Numbered from the stretch's first letter, positions 49,044 to 58,114 are shown. The stretch is 64,000 bases of DNA from Wenyingzhuangia sp. 2_MG-2023 (GCF_030548295.1 NZ_JAUOSB010000003.1:124001-188000), one strand, 5' to 3'. Program-made: numbers and translations. The notes: a model not told the origin generated them from the letters alone.

Positions 49044-51947
49044 TTACATCAATGCTTGTTTTAAAACTGTTACAGCATGCAAACTTTTTCTTTGTGTTCC
49101 ATCTTTTATTTGATGTCTACAACTAGTTCCTGAAGCTACCAAAATACTATCCTCATTCATATTTCTAACTTTAGGAAACAAAGTATCTTCACCCATTTGC
49201 ATACTCACCGCATAATGTTCTTGTTCGTAACCAAACGAACCCGCCATACCACAACAACCTGTATTTAGAAGCGTAACTTTGTAATTAGGCACAATATTTA
49301 ACATATCAAAAGTATGTTTGGAATTGCTCAATGCTTTTTGGTGACAGTGCACATGAATTTTAACTTCTTTTACATCATTTACAAAACAATTGGATTTAAT
49401 ATTACTTAGTGCTATTTCCTTACTGATAAATTCTTCTATGGTAAAGGTGTGCTTTGCCAATTCTATGGCTTTTTCTTTGTCTATAGCCAATCTTAAATAT
49501 TCGTCTCTAAAAGACAAAATAGCAGAAGGTTCTATACCTACCAACGGACTTTCTTGATGAACCACTGCTCCGAATAACTCTATATTTTCATTGGCAACTC
49601 CTTTAGCTTCTTTTAAAAAACCTTTAGAAATATAACTTCTACCACTCTGCTCATGGTTGATAAAAATGCATCTGTAATTCAACTGAGTTAACAACGTTAT
49701 CGCATCAATTCCTGTTTGCACATCGTAAAAATTGGTAAATTCGTCATTGAAAAAATACACCGTTTTAATAGGGTTTTCTAACAAATTATTTTCATCGTTA
49801 TTCTCTATCCATTGCTCTAGTGTTTGCCTTTTTAGCATAGGTAAATTACGTTCCAAACTGATGCCCAACACTTTTTTTGCCAACCAAGTATTGCTAAACA
49901 TGTTTACAAAGCCTGCAAATATGGATAAATGTTGATTGATTTCTGTAGCTCTTGCAAACAACTTATTACGAAAGCTGTAACGATTTGCTTCTTGGTATTG
50001 ATACAAAAACTCTGATTTTAACAGAGCCACATCTACATTACTCGGACATTCACTGGCACAAGCCTTGCAACCAATACACAAATCAAAAACCTGTTTTAAA
50101 GTTTCACTATCAAATTTATTTTTAGCCGTATTATTCGTTAACACTTCTCTTAAAGCATTGGCTCTAGCACGGGTAGTGTCTTTTTCATTTTTTGTGGCTC
50201 TGTAACTAGGGCACATGGTTCCGCCAGCAGCTACAGATTTACGACAATCCCCTGAACCATTACACTGTTCCGCCAAACTCAACACTCCTAAATTCTCGGA
50301 AAAATCTAACAAAGTAGTCACTTCGGGCTCTTCTCTATCCATCTCGTAACGAAAGGAGGCATCCATAGGAAAAGGATGCACAATTTTACCTTTGTTGAAA
50401 ATAAAATGAGGGTCAAAAACTTCTTTCAATTGTACTAGTAAATCATAGTTTTTAGTCCCTATCATCATAGAAATAAATTCTGCCCTTACAATTCCATCTC
50501 CATGTTCACCACTTAAAGAACCTTTGTACTTTTTAACCAATTGAGCAACACGAGTGGTAATTTCTCGAAATAAAACAACGTCTTCTTTCACTTTTAAATT
50601 TAAAATGGGTCGTAAATGAATTTCTCCCGCTCCTGCATGTGCATAATACACTGCTTGCTGGTTAAACTCTTCCATCATCACCGAGAACTCAGCTATGTAA
50701 TTGGGCAAGTCTTCCAAACTTACCGCAGTATCTTCTATACAAGCCACTGCTTTTTTATCTCCTATCAAGTTCCCCAAAGCTCCCAAACCTGCTTTTCGCA
50801 ATTCGTGAACTCCATTTATCTCTGCTCCCACTACTTTTGGATGTGCAAATCCAAATTGGTGTTGTTTCAAATCATAAATCAAACTATCTGCTTGTATAAA
50901 AGCATCTTCTAAAGTTTCCGATGCTACTTCTAGCATCAGCACGGCAGCAGGATCACCTTCTAAAAAGCTTCTGTTTTCTTGTTGAGAACGAATGTTTTTA
51001 GTACAATCTAAAATCAACTTATCCATCAATTCACAATTGTACAATTGATGTTTCATGGCAATGACAACAGACTCCATACATTCTTGCAAAGACTTAAAAT
51101 GTGATGCAACCATCACACTATGTTTTGGGGGCAACGTGTCTAACTGTAAAGTAATTTCTGTGGTAAAGGCCAAGGTTCCCTCACTACCACAGAGTATTTT
51201 TGCTAAATTGATTGTTTTTTCCGTTCCTCCAAACAATTCAAATTTTAACAATTCGTCTATTGCATAACCTGTATTTCTTCTGTGAATGCTTGGTTTGGGA
51301 AATTCCTTTTTAATTTCTTCTTGAACTTCTCTCTGCCTATAAGTTTCGTATATTTTACGATAAATAGCACCCTCTACATCTTTTTGATTTGTTTTTTCTA
51401 GAAAGAGTTTCGTTTCTATTTCTTCAAAAATCACTTCACTCCCATCACTCAATAACGTTTTCAAACGAATGATTTTATCCCTGGTAACACCGTAACGAAT
51501 GGATGTAGTTCCTGAACTATTGTTTCCCACCATTCCCCCTATCATACATCTATTGGCTGTGGAAGTATTGGGACCAAAAAACAAACCATCAGTTTGTATA
51601 TAACGATTCAAATCATCACGAATCACACCTGGTTGGACCGTAATTGTTTTTGAGAATTTGTCATATTCAACAATTTGTGTAAAATGCTTAGAAACGTCCA
51701 CAATCAAACCTTCACCAACACATTGTCCTGCCAAAGAAGTTCCCGCAGTTCTTGGCACCAAGGTGATGTTGTTTAGAGTTGCAAAAGCAATAATATCTTT
51801 TAAATCTTTAACAGATTTAGGATAAGCAACTCCTAAAGGAATTTTTCGATACACTGAAGCATCTGTTGCATAAATATTTTTATGTAATTCATCCGTCAGA
51901 ATTGTTCCTTCTATAGACTTAGCCAATGCAGAAATTTCTTTTTCCAT
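49044..51947 (-). CDS. FAD-binding / Fe-S oxidoreductase (D-lactate dehydrogenase-like, DLD-CCG fusion)
   Basis: A 967-residue two-part enzyme. The N-terminal half is a VAO-type FAD dehydrogenase (about 25-250: PKSVKDLKDIIAFATLNNITLVPRTAGTSLAGQC and MIGGMVGNNSSGTTSIRYG) with a FAD-oxidase C domain (about 270-540: YAHAGAGEIHLRP and GEHGDGIVRAEF). The C-terminal half carries two Fe-S clusters: CNGSGDCRK with MCPSYRAT (about 565-590), and CIGCKACASECPSNVD (about 640). A CCG domain at the end contains HVHCHQKAL and NTGCCGMAGSFGYE. Such proteins oxidise D-lactate or glycolate-type 2-hydroxyacids and feed electrons to the quinone pool. Substrate not certain. Monocistronic. Confidence 0.9.
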   Translation of the reverse strand: MEKEISALAKSIEGTILTDELHKNIYATDASVYRKIPLGVAYPKSVKDLKDIIAFATLNNITLVPRTAGTSLAGQCVGEGLIVDVSKHFTQIVEYDKFSKTITVQPGVIRDDLNRYIQTDGLFFGPNTSTANRCMIGGMVGNNSSGTTSIRYGVTRDKIIRLKTLLSDGSEVIFEEIETKLFLEKTNQKDVEGAIYRKIYETYRQREVQEEIKKEFPKPSIHRRNTGYAIDELLKFELFGGTEKTINLAKILCGSEGTLAFTTEITLQLDTLPPKHSVMVASHFKSLQECMESVVIAMKHQLYNCELMDKLILDCTKNIRSQQENRSFLEGDPAAVLMLEVASETLEDAFIQADSLIYDLKQHQFGFAHPKVVGAEINGVHELRKAGLGALGNLIGDKKAVACIEDTAVSLEDLPNYIAEFSVMMEEFNQQAVYYAHAGAGEIHLRPILNLKVKEDVVLFREITTRVAQLVKKYKGSLSGEHGDGIVRAEFISMMIGTKNYDLLVQLKEVFDPHFIFNKGKIVHPFPMDASFRYEMDREEPEVTTLLDFSENLGVLSLAEQCNGSGDCRKSVAAGGTMCPSYRATKNEKDTTRARANALREVLTNNTAKNKFDSETLKQVFDLCIGCKACASECPSNVDVALLKSEFLYQYQEANRYSFRNKLFARATEINQHLSIFAGFVNMFSNTWLAKKVLGISLERNLPMLKRQTLEQWIENNDENNLLENPIKTVYFFNDEFTNFYDVQTGIDAITLLTQLNYRCIFINHEQSGRSYISKGFLKEAKGVANENIELFGAVVHQESPLVGIEPSAILSFRDEYLRLAIDKEKAIELAKHTFTIEEFISKEIALSNIKSNCFVNDVKEVKIHVHCHQKALSNSKHTFDMLNIVPNYKVTLLNTGCCGMAGSFGYEQEHYAVSMQMGEDTLFPKVRNMNEDSILVASGTSCRHQIKDGTQRKSLHAVTVLKQALM

Positions 51948-52034
51948 AATCTCAAAAATAAAGAAACCGATTGTTTTTCTATATATTTACTAGGGTAAAA
52001 TAACTTTCATTTGTTTTACTAAAAAACAGACTCA

Positions 52035-53396
52035 ATGAACTATAAGAATCAATACAAATCTTTACCACACTTTTTTCTTTTTTTCTTTTCCTTTTTCTTA
52101 ATTATGGGCTGTAGTAAAAGCAATGGAAGTTTGAAAGAAAATGAACAAATTAACGAGGATGAAAATGATTCTATCATTGAATTTAATTACAATTTAAACG
52201 TAGCCAACCCTAATATTTTGTTGATTATTGCGGACGATATGGGAATGGATGCCACTCCGTATGCTACAGATTTAGCATCTATAAAGCCCAACATGCCAAA
52301 CCTAGACAAATTAATTCAGAAAGGAGTTCGTTTTACCAATACATGGTCTTATCCACGTTGTGCACCAACCAGGGCTAGTATTTTAACAGGAAAACATGCT
52401 GTGGAAACAGGAGTATTATCTCCTGGAGATGCTATCAACACCAACGAAACAACCATACAATCTTTTATAAATAATGGAAACACTCCCTATGCGACTTCTT
52501 TAATGGGGAAATGGCATTTGTCTAGAGATTCTACAGATCCGGAAAACATGCATATAGACTTTTACAAAGGAAATACGGGTGGAGGTTTAACCGATTACTA
52601 CAATTGGACACTTCAAGAAGACGGAACAGATACTCAAATCACCAATTATTATGGAACGACAGCCTATACAGACTATGCTATTGATTGGATCAATCAACAA
52701 AACAAACCTTGGTTCTGCTGGTTAGCCTACAATGCTGCGCATACAACTTTTCACACTCCAAAAGATGATACTTTGTATACACATACAGGAAATAGTACGC
52801 TTGATATGTATTTACAAATGTTAGAAGCGATGGATGCTGAAATAGGAAGGTTACTCAATACTATTCCCAAAGAAACATTAGCCAACACTACCATTATTTT
52901 TATTGGAGATAACGGTACACCTGCTCAAGTAGCACAAACTCCTTTTAGCAGAAGTAAAGCTAAAGGATCTTTGTTTAATGGAGGTGTTAATGTGCCTTTA
53001 ATAGTTGCTGGTGCAAATGTTTCTAGAGAGAATAAAGAAGAGAATGCATTGATTCAAAGTACTGATTTGTTTGCCACCATTGCTGATTTATGTAAAGTAA
53101 GTAATATAGATGCTGATGAAAGTATTTCTTTTAAATCACTTTTAACTCAAGAAAAAACACACTCAAGAAAGTTCTTATTTACAGAAGGACTGTCCAACGG
53201 ACCTGCCTTTGGAGGATATACGGTTAGAAATGAAAAATACAAATTAATTTATGATGATGATGACCAAATAATCTACCTATACAATGTGCTTGACGATTAT
53301 GCAGAAACTATCAATTTGTACGATGGAAATTTAACAACTGAAGAACAAACTGCTGTGACAGAATTACAAGCAGAAGCTGAGAGGATTTTAAATTAA
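52035..53396 (+). CDS. Sulfatase, S1 family, lipoprotein
   Basis: A 453-residue formylglycine-dependent sulfatase. The signal peptide ends in IMGC (Cys26), so it is a lipoprotein, probably in the periplasm or on the surface. Metal-binding Asp pair is in NILLIIADDMG (67-68). The modified Cys is Cys109 in RCAPTRASILTGKH, a C-x-P-x-R motif of type S1. GKWHLS and FIGDNGTP, with the usual Lys, Asp and Asn metal ligands, follow. Without a maturase in the window, activity depends on one elsewhere in the genome. It is consistent with marine polysaccharide use, but no glycoside hydrolase or SusCD pair is adjacent. Confidence 0.92.
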   Translation: MNYKNQYKSLPHFFLFFFSFFLIMGCSKSNGSLKENEQINEDENDSIIEFNYNLNVANPNILLIIADDMGMDATPYATDLASIKPNMPNLDKLIQKGVRFTNTWSYPRCAPTRASILTGKHAVETGVLSPGDAINTNETTIQSFINNGNTPYATSLMGKWHLSRDSTDPENMHIDFYKGNTGGGLTDYYNWTLQEDGTDTQITNYYGTTAYTDYAIDWINQQNKPWFCWLAYNAAHTTFHTPKDDTLYTHTGNSTLDMYLQMLEAMDAEIGRLLNTIPKETLANTTIIFIGDNGTPAQVAQTPFSRSKAKGSLFNGGVNVPLIVAGANVSRENKEENALIQSTDLFATIADLCKVSNIDADESISFKSLLTQEKTHSRKFLFTEGLSNGPAFGGYTVRNEKYKLIYDDDDQIIYLYNVLDDYAETINLYDGNLTTEEQTAVTELQAEAERILN

Positions 53397-53460
53397 TGAC
53401 ACTGCCTAAACACAATGGACATAGAACTTCTTATCTTTGAAAAAACATTCCATACGTTTG

Positions 53461-54225
53461 ATGACTCAAAAAGAACTCAAAGCATTTTTAGACAGTAAAG
53501 TAAATCAGTACAACAACCGAGATTTTATAGACAGCGATCCCGTACAAATTCCACATCTTTTTTCTAAGAAAGAAGACATTGAAATTGCAGGTTTTCTTGC
53601 GGCTACTATTTCTTGGGGAAAACGTCCTATGATTATCAAAAACTGCTTGTTGATGATGGATTTGTTAGGAAATGCTCCTTTTGATTTTGTGATGAATCAC
53701 AATACTAGCGATCTAGAAAAACTCTCTGAATTCAAACACAGAACGTTTAATGGAATTGATTTTCAGTTTTTCATTACCTCTCTTCAGAACATTTATAAAA
53801 ATCACGGAGGTTTAGAAAGTGTTTTTGCCACACATGTAAAAGAACAATCATTACAACCTGCAATTCACGAGTTTAAAAAAATATTTTTTGGAATACCACA
53901 CCCTGCAAGAACCACCAAACACGTTTCAGATCCACTCAAAGGTTCAGCAGCCAAACGCATCAATATGTTTTTGCGCTGGATGATACGACAAGATCAGTTG
54001 GGAGTAGATTTGGGAATTTGGAAACAAATACCTCCATCCTATTTATCTTGTCCTTTAGATGTACACACAGGTAATGTTGGTAGAAAACTAGGATTGATTG
54101 TTAGAAAACAAAACGATGCAAAAGCTTTACTGGAATTAGACAGCAATCTTAGGAAACTAGATGCTAACGATCCTGTTAAATATGACTTTGCTCTTTTTGG
54201 GTTAGGTGTTTTTGAAAGCTTTTAA
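53461..54225 (+). CDS. TIGR02757-family protein (DUF2400)
   Basis: A 254-residue cytoplasmic protein of the TIGR02757/DUF2400 family, widespread in Bacteroidota and of unknown function. Family-typical stretches are PVQIPHLFSKKEDIEIAGFLAATISWGKR (about 28-56), DPLKGSAAKRINMFLRWMIR and DLGIWKQIPPSYLSCPLDVHTGNVGRKLGL. An upstream in-frame TTG at 53437 would start the frame eight codons earlier; ATG is chosen because conservation begins there. It follows the sulfatase gene by 64 bases. A TATCTTTG box at 53432-53439 may be its own promoter. Confidence 0.85.
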   Translation: MTQKELKAFLDSKVNQYNNRDFIDSDPVQIPHLFSKKEDIEIAGFLAATISWGKRPMIIKNCLLMMDLLGNAPFDFVMNHNTSDLEKLSEFKHRTFNGIDFQFFITSLQNIYKNHGGLESVFATHVKEQSLQPAIHEFKKIFFGIPHPARTTKHVSDPLKGSAAKRINMFLRWMIRQDQLGVDLGIWKQIPPSYLSCPLDVHTGNVGRKLGLIVRKQNDAKALLELDSNLRKLDANDPVKYDFALFGLGVFESF

Positions 54226-54300
54226 CTCATTTGAGCTCCTCTAAAAGCATATACGCTCACATCTAAACGATATGAGCAAATCCTAACTATACTTACTCCC

Positions 54301-54308
54301 TACCTTTG
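54301..54308 (+). promoter_or_regulatory. -7 promoter box of the Dps stress operon
   Basis: TACCTTTG, a strong match to TAnnTTTG, 61 bases ahead of the dps ATG. A convincing -33 is missing. The partial inverted repeat GCTCACAT/ATATGAGC lies about 25 bases upstream and might be a regulatory site. Confidence 0.5.
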
Positions 54309-54369
54309 TAATAGAAAGATAATCAAAGTGTTTATCTAGTTATTTAATAACCTTAAAAACATTACAAAA

Positions 54370-54861
54370 ATGAATTATTTAAGTATAGACCAAGAAAAAT
54401 TAACCCCCGTAGTTAGCGAATTGAATTCTCTATTAGCGGAATATCATATTTACTACCAAAAATTAAGAAATTTTCACTGGAACATTAAAGGACAAAACTT
54501 TTTTGATTTACATGTCAAGTTTGAAGAAATGTACAAAGAAGCAAGACTTAAAATTGATGAAATAGCAGAACGTATTTTAACCTTGAGAAAAAGCCCTGTT
54601 AGTAGATATAGTGATTATTTAACCATGTCTAAAATAAAAGAATCTAGTTCTATGTTGATAGACAAAGAAATGGTGGTTACTTTGATAGACGATCATCAAT
54701 TGTTGTTAGAACGAATGACTAATGTCGTAAAACGTGCTGGAGAAGCAAATGATGAAGGTACTATTGATTTGATTGGTGCATACATCAGAGAATTAGAAAA
54801 AACAAGTTGGATGCTTGAAGCTTGGAATCAAGAAACTGACCGTCAAAAAACATCTGCATAA
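54370..54861 (+). CDS. dps: Dps-family ferritin-like protein
   Basis: A 163-residue Dps protein, forming a dodecamer that oxidises and stores iron and protects DNA from peroxide. The ferroxidase motif is in RNFHWNIKGQNFFDLHVKFEEMYKEARLKIDEIAERI (about 36-71): His, then Asp and Glu of the H-x-D-x3-E arrangement are present. The second half contains the C-terminal helix LEKTSWMLEAWNQETD. It heads an operon of small stress proteins with a -7 box 61 bases upstream and is probably induced on oxidative stress or starvation. Confidence 0.93.
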   Translation: MNYLSIDQEKLTPVVSELNSLLAEYHIYYQKLRNFHWNIKGQNFFDLHVKFEEMYKEARLKIDEIAERILTLRKSPVSRYSDYLTMSKIKESSSMLIDKEMVVTLIDDHQLLLERMTNVVKRAGEANDEGTIDLIGAYIRELEKTSWMLEAWNQETDRQKTSA

Positions 54862-54904
54862 ACATCCATTGTATACTATAGAATGGTGTAATTAAAGAAA
54901 TTTT

Positions 54905-55546
54905 ATGAAATACAAAATATCAAATATTGCATCAATACATGTTATAGAAAACCATACAAATTCAACCTTTAAACATCCTAAACTGTACCAACAGAAAAGA
55001 ATGATTACAGGAAAAGAAGAAACCATTGTTCCCATTATTACATCTGAATATCCAAATGAAATTGATTTTGCAATTTGGGGACTTTTACCTGACAAATTTG
55101 ACCAAGACTGGAATGTTTTTCAAGAGCATATAGATACATTAACGGTAAAAATAGACAACATCCGTAATGATTTTATGCAAAAAGAACTCAACATTAGACC
55201 CTGTTTGGTAATTGTTACTGGCTTTTATACATCCTTTTTAGAAAATGGTAAAATCCAAGAATATTACATTACAAAGGAGAATAACACTCCTTTCTATTTA
55301 GCAGGTTGCTATAATCAATTAAACGATGGCTTTTTAACATTTTCACTGTTGTTGAAAAAACAAAAGAAAGAATTAAAAAAGTTTCAGAACTTAGACAAAT
55401 ACATACCAATAGTGATGGATGAAACTATGAAACAAGACTGGTTGTCTAACAAAATTAGCATTACCGATTTAAAAAAGGTATCGCTATTACAAACAAAATT
55501 AAAAATTTTAAAAAATACCCACGGCATTCAATTAAACGAATGCTAA
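54905..55546 (+). CDS. SRAP-like protein lacking catalytic residues
   Basis: A 213-residue protein homologous to SOS-response-associated peptidases (HMCES/YedK), which shield abasic sites by a covalent Cys2-DNA crosslink. Homology is visible in FKHPKLYQ..PIITSEYPNEIDFAIWGLLPDKF (the WGLIP-like strand), DNIRNDF (the NARxET region), RPCLVIVTGFYTSF (normally RRCLIPxDGFYEW) and YIPIVMDET (normally RMPVIL). The N-terminus is MKYKIS, so Cys2 is absent; GFYEW has lost its Glu; the HxRMP His is absent. It should therefore not crosslink DNA. It may have become a DNA-binding or scaffold protein. Encoded 43 bases after dps, with short gaps to the next genes. Confidence 0.75.
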   Translation: MKYKISNIASIHVIENHTNSTFKHPKLYQQKRMITGKEETIVPIITSEYPNEIDFAIWGLLPDKFDQDWNVFQEHIDTLTVKIDNIRNDFMQKELNIRPCLVIVTGFYTSFLENGKIQEYYITKENNTPFYLAGCYNQLNDGFLTFSLLLKKQKKELKKFQNLDKYIPIVMDETMKQDWLSNKISITDLKKVSLLQTKLKILKNTHGIQLNEC

Positions 55547-55574
55547 ATTCAAAACAAATTACAAACCATAAAAA

Positions 55575-55910
55575 ATGAACAAAATGAGTACAAATCAAAA
55601 CACAGCATTAGGAATATTAGCAGGAGCAACTTTAGGAGCAACTTTAGGAATTTTATTTGCACCCGCTAAAGGAAGCAAAACAAGAAAAAAAATAAAAGAA
55701 AAAGTATCTGAAACAAGTGAACATCTTGTGAACGAAGCCGAATCTATCAAAAATACTGTAACAGACACCATTGTAGGTAAAAAAGAAACCTTGGAAGAAA
55801 AATTAGAATCAGTAGTTTCTGACGCTAGTTACAAAGCCGATGATGTTATAGTAGCATTAGAAAAAGAATTAGAAATTCTAAGAAAGAAAAATAAACAATT
55901 TCAAAAATAA
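55575..55910 (+). CDS. YtxH-domain protein
   Basis: A 111-residue small protein with an N-terminal glycine-rich hydrophobic segment (ALGILAGATLGATLGILFAPAKGSKTRKKIKEK, about 9-41), the YtxH/GvpP signature. The rest is a long charged helix (VSETSEHLVNEAESIKNTV and onwards), rich in Lys/Glu and likely coiled. YtxH proteins are general stress proteins in Bacillus and are often found near membrane. In-frame ATG alternatives at codons 1 and 4 both precede the conserved part. Twenty-eight bases after the SRAP-like gene. Confidence 0.85.
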   Translation: MNKMSTNQNTALGILAGATLGATLGILFAPAKGSKTRKKIKEKVSETSEHLVNEAESIKNTVTDTIVGKKETLEEKLESVVSDASYKADDVIVALEKELEILRKKNKQFQK

Positions 55911-55916
55911 TCAACA

Positions 55917-56276
55917 ATGAGTCTATCTGAAAACATTTACAAAGCATCAAAAAAAGCAATGACCGATGGTGAAATATATTTAGACGCAACCAAAGATTAC
56001 GTTGAACTAAGAATGTTAAAAACACTGAGTCTGTTTTTCTCTAAGTTTTTAAAAATATTGATTTTCGGAATCTTGTCTCTATTCACATTTATATTAGCGC
56101 TAATAGCTTATGTAATAGAATTGAAAAGAATATTAGGAAGTTTGTATTTGGCATTCTTGACTTGTGCAGGTACCCTATTTTTAATAGGATTGCTATTGTA
56201 CATCTTTAGAAAACCATTAATAGATCGTGCTGCAATTGCATTTACTTCCAAAACCTTTTTTGAAGCTACAAATTAA
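55917..56276 (+). CDS. Small membrane protein (putative Phage_holin_3_6-like)
   Basis: A 119-residue protein with a soluble N-terminal helix and two or three hydrophobic segments: FLKILIFGILSLFTFILALIAYVI (about 43-66), LGSLYLAFLTCAGTLFLIGLLLYIF (about 73-97). The pattern resembles holin-like DUF1469/Phage_holin_3_6 proteins that in flavobacteria sit between YtxH proteins and short charged proteins. No conserved catalytic residues. It starts six bases after the YtxH gene. Function unknown; a membrane stress role is inferred from the operon. Confidence 0.72.
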   Translation: MSLSENIYKASKKAMTDGEIYLDATKDYVELRMLKTLSLFFSKFLKILIFGILSLFTFILALIAYVIELKRILGSLYLAFLTCAGTLFLIGLLLYIFRKPLIDRAAIAFTSKTFFEATN

Positions 56277-56291
56277 CCAAAACAACACACG

Positions 56292-56489
56292 ATGAAAAAG
56301 TATAGAAGTTTTAACGAAATAGATCAGGATTTAAAAATCCTAAAACTAAAAAAGAACATAGCCTCCGAAGAGATAAAACTCTTAAAACACATGGCTATTG
56401 AAAACATGAACCCTTACAAATGGATTCAGCCTGTTCTTATAAGTCTTGCCACCAAATACGGGTTGAGTTTTTTGGCTCGTAAACTTTAA
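56292..56489 (+). CDS. Small basic protein, DUF6327-like
   Basis: Sixty-five residues: YRSFNEIDQDLKILKLKKNIASEEIKLLKHMA is a charged helix beginning with the pattern of the flavobacterial DUF6327 family, followed by a hydrophobic C-terminal tail (PVLISLATKYGLSFLARKL). It is last in the operon, 15 bases after the membrane protein gene, and followed by a terminator. The family name is tentative; I base it on the N-terminal pattern and the gene order. Confidence 0.6.
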   Translation: MKKYRSFNEIDQDLKILKLKKNIASEEIKLLKHMAIENMNPYKWIQPVLISLATKYGLSFLARKL

Positions 56490-56570
56490 AGGTTTTAAGA
56501 ACGGATTCATATACTTTTCAATCGTTTCTTATAGAATATCAGATAGGCAATTATTTTTACAATTACCCTC

Positions 56571-56595
56571 CCCCAGTAAAATTTATTTACTGGGG
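56571..56595 (+). terminator. Terminator of the Dps stress operon
   Basis: CCCCAGTAAA (56571-56580) and TTTACTGGGG (56586-56595) form a 10-bp stem with a 5-base loop, followed by TTTTC. It also precedes the AraC gene, which converges. Confidence 0.85.
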
Positions 56596-56633
56596 TTTTC
56601 GTTGTTTTCCGAAAAAAAATAAAATATTATTTG

Positions 56634-57680
56634 TTATGCAACTCCGGTCTGAAGGATTGTTTTTTTCTGTTTTAATTTTAGATATTCACTAGGACTAACT
56701 TTATATTTAGATTTAAAAATCTTAGAAAAATAACTTCTACTACTAAAACCAACTGTATAAGCTACTTGTGAGACATTACAATCGGTAGTATTCATCAACT
56801 CTCTTGCTTTTTCTAAACGAATATGTCGGATGTATTCTGTAACAGTTCTGCTGTAAATTAATTTGAAGCCTTCTTGTAATTTAGCTTGAGTCAAACCTGT
56901 CTCTTCAGATATTGATTCTAATGTATAATTTACGTCTGGAGTTTTAATGATTTTTCTTGAATATTTTCGAATCAATTTGATTTCTTCCTTTAACAAAGTC
57001 GTTTCAACTTTTTCTCCTTTTACTTCTTGATTGTGTTGAGAAATGTGCATTGATAAAATTTCATAGACCTTTCCTTCAATCGTCAACATTCTCAAAATTC
57101 CCTTTTTCTTAATCTTATAAATCGCATTAATTTTATCAGCCATTTTTAAATTATACGTTCCATAGTACGCAAACTTATTGTCGTGATCTGAATCGTAAAA
57201 CACCTCATACAATTTTTCATTCACAAACTCCATAGTGCAATCTGTACTTGCTACAAATTTGTTTCTAAGAACCTGAATCACATTCAACTTAACATGTACG
57301 TTTTTGGCAAATAATGTACAACTATGTCCTCCATCCTTCCCTGTAACAATTACAGCTTGGTACTGTTCAATTTTAGTTTTAGAATTACTTTTCTCAAAAA
57401 AATGTCCATAATTCCCTTCCATACAATAACTAAATCTTATCGGATTGAAAAAAGAAGTATCCCTACTAAAAAGGACTTCTTCATAAAAAACAATATCATA
57501 ATCCAATAGAGAGACACCTCTATCAAAAGCAATAAATCTAATAGTCCCTTTTGCTTTTTCGTTGTCAATTTTCAAGAAAAACTCTCCCCATTTTTCTTCT
57601 ATTACACCTCCTAAAACACTTTGTATTTGCTCCAATGTATCAATTGTATTTGAAGCAGTTATTTTAACATTCATCGTCAT
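56634..57680 (-). CDS. AraC-family transcriptional regulator
   Basis: A 348-residue regulator whose C-terminal 100 residues (about 245-345) form the AraC double helix-turn-helix: YTLESISEETGLTQAKLQEGFKLIYSRTVTEYIRHIRLEKARELMNTTDCNVSQVAYTVGFSSRSYFSKIFKSKYKVSPSEY, an excellent match. The N-terminal 240 residues are of unclear fold, without signal or membrane segments. Family members of this kind in flavobacteria lie near stress genes. It has its own promoter and lies between the Dps operon (convergent) and DUF1328 (divergent), so it might control either. Confidence 0.88.
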   Translation of the reverse strand: MTMNVKITASNTIDTLEQIQSVLGGVIEEKWGEFFLKIDNEKAKGTIRFIAFDRGVSLLDYDIVFYEEVLFSRDTSFFNPIRFSYCMEGNYGHFFEKSNSKTKIEQYQAVIVTGKDGGHSCTLFAKNVHVKLNVIQVLRNKFVASTDCTMEFVNEKLYEVFYDSDHDNKFAYYGTYNLKMADKINAIYKIKKKGILRMLTIEGKVYEILSMHISQHNQEVKGEKVETTLLKEEIKLIRKYSRKIIKTPDVNYTLESISEETGLTQAKLQEGFKLIYSRTVTEYIRHIRLEKARELMNTTDCNVSQVAYTVGFSSRSYFSKIFKSKYKVSPSEYLKLKQKKTILQTGVA

Positions 57681-57705
57681 GATTTTCTTTTTTAGCAGAT
57701 GGTTA

Positions 57706-57736
57706 CAAAGTTAACGATGAAATAAGTTGTAAACAA
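57706..57736 (-). promoter_or_regulatory. Promoter of the AraC regulator gene
   Basis: On the minus strand a -33 TTG (57736-57734) and -7 box TAACTTTG (57713-57706) are 20 bases apart. Transcription would begin near 57700, 20 bases before the start codon. Confidence 0.6.
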
Positions 57737-57794
57737 TGCGCTTTATCAATTTTTGATATTATTTTAAATCAATCGTATTTGCACCTAGAATCAA

Positions 57795-57812
57795 CCTTAA
57801 TCATGATTAAGG
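57795..57812. promoter_or_regulatory. 18-bp perfect palindrome in the araC-DUF1328 spacer
   Basis: CCTTAATCATGATTAAGG is a perfect palindrome about 80 bases upstream of the AraC promoter and 140 bases before DUF1328. It may be a regulator site for the divergent genes. Confidence 0.35.
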
Positions 57813-57952
57813 ATTTTGTTTTGTGTTCTATAAATTTCAAAAGAGTACACATCTAAATGATTCGTGTTAATAAACTCCTCTGAATCAATGTAATTTTACA
57901 ATAGAAGGCTTGGTAAAGCAAGCTAATTTATAAACCTTTAAAAATTAAAATT

Positions 57953-58114
57953 ATGTTAAGATGGACCGTAACCTTTATTGTATTAGCTTTGATAGCTGGA
58001 GTTTTAGGCTTCACTGGAATTGCAGCAGGAGCTGCTAGTATTGCTAAAATATTATTTATTTTATTTATTATTCTTTTTGTTATTTCTCTATTGTTGGGAA
58101 AAAAACCTGTTTAA
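57953..58114 (+). CDS. DUF1328-family small membrane protein (YtjA-like)
   Basis: A 53-residue protein: [20 protein letters not shown] then [32 protein letters not shown]. This is the full length and characteristic pattern of DUF1328/YtjA: two hydrophobic segments around a GIAAGAA turn and a short basic end. It lies in the inner membrane; function unknown. Its neighbours (AraC regulator, YihY, stress operon) and the habit of the family to accompany stress genes suggest a general stress role. It is too short for routine ORF calling. Confidence 0.88.
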   Translation: MLRWTVTFIVLALIAGVLGFTGIAAGAASIAKILFILFIILFVISLLLGKKPV

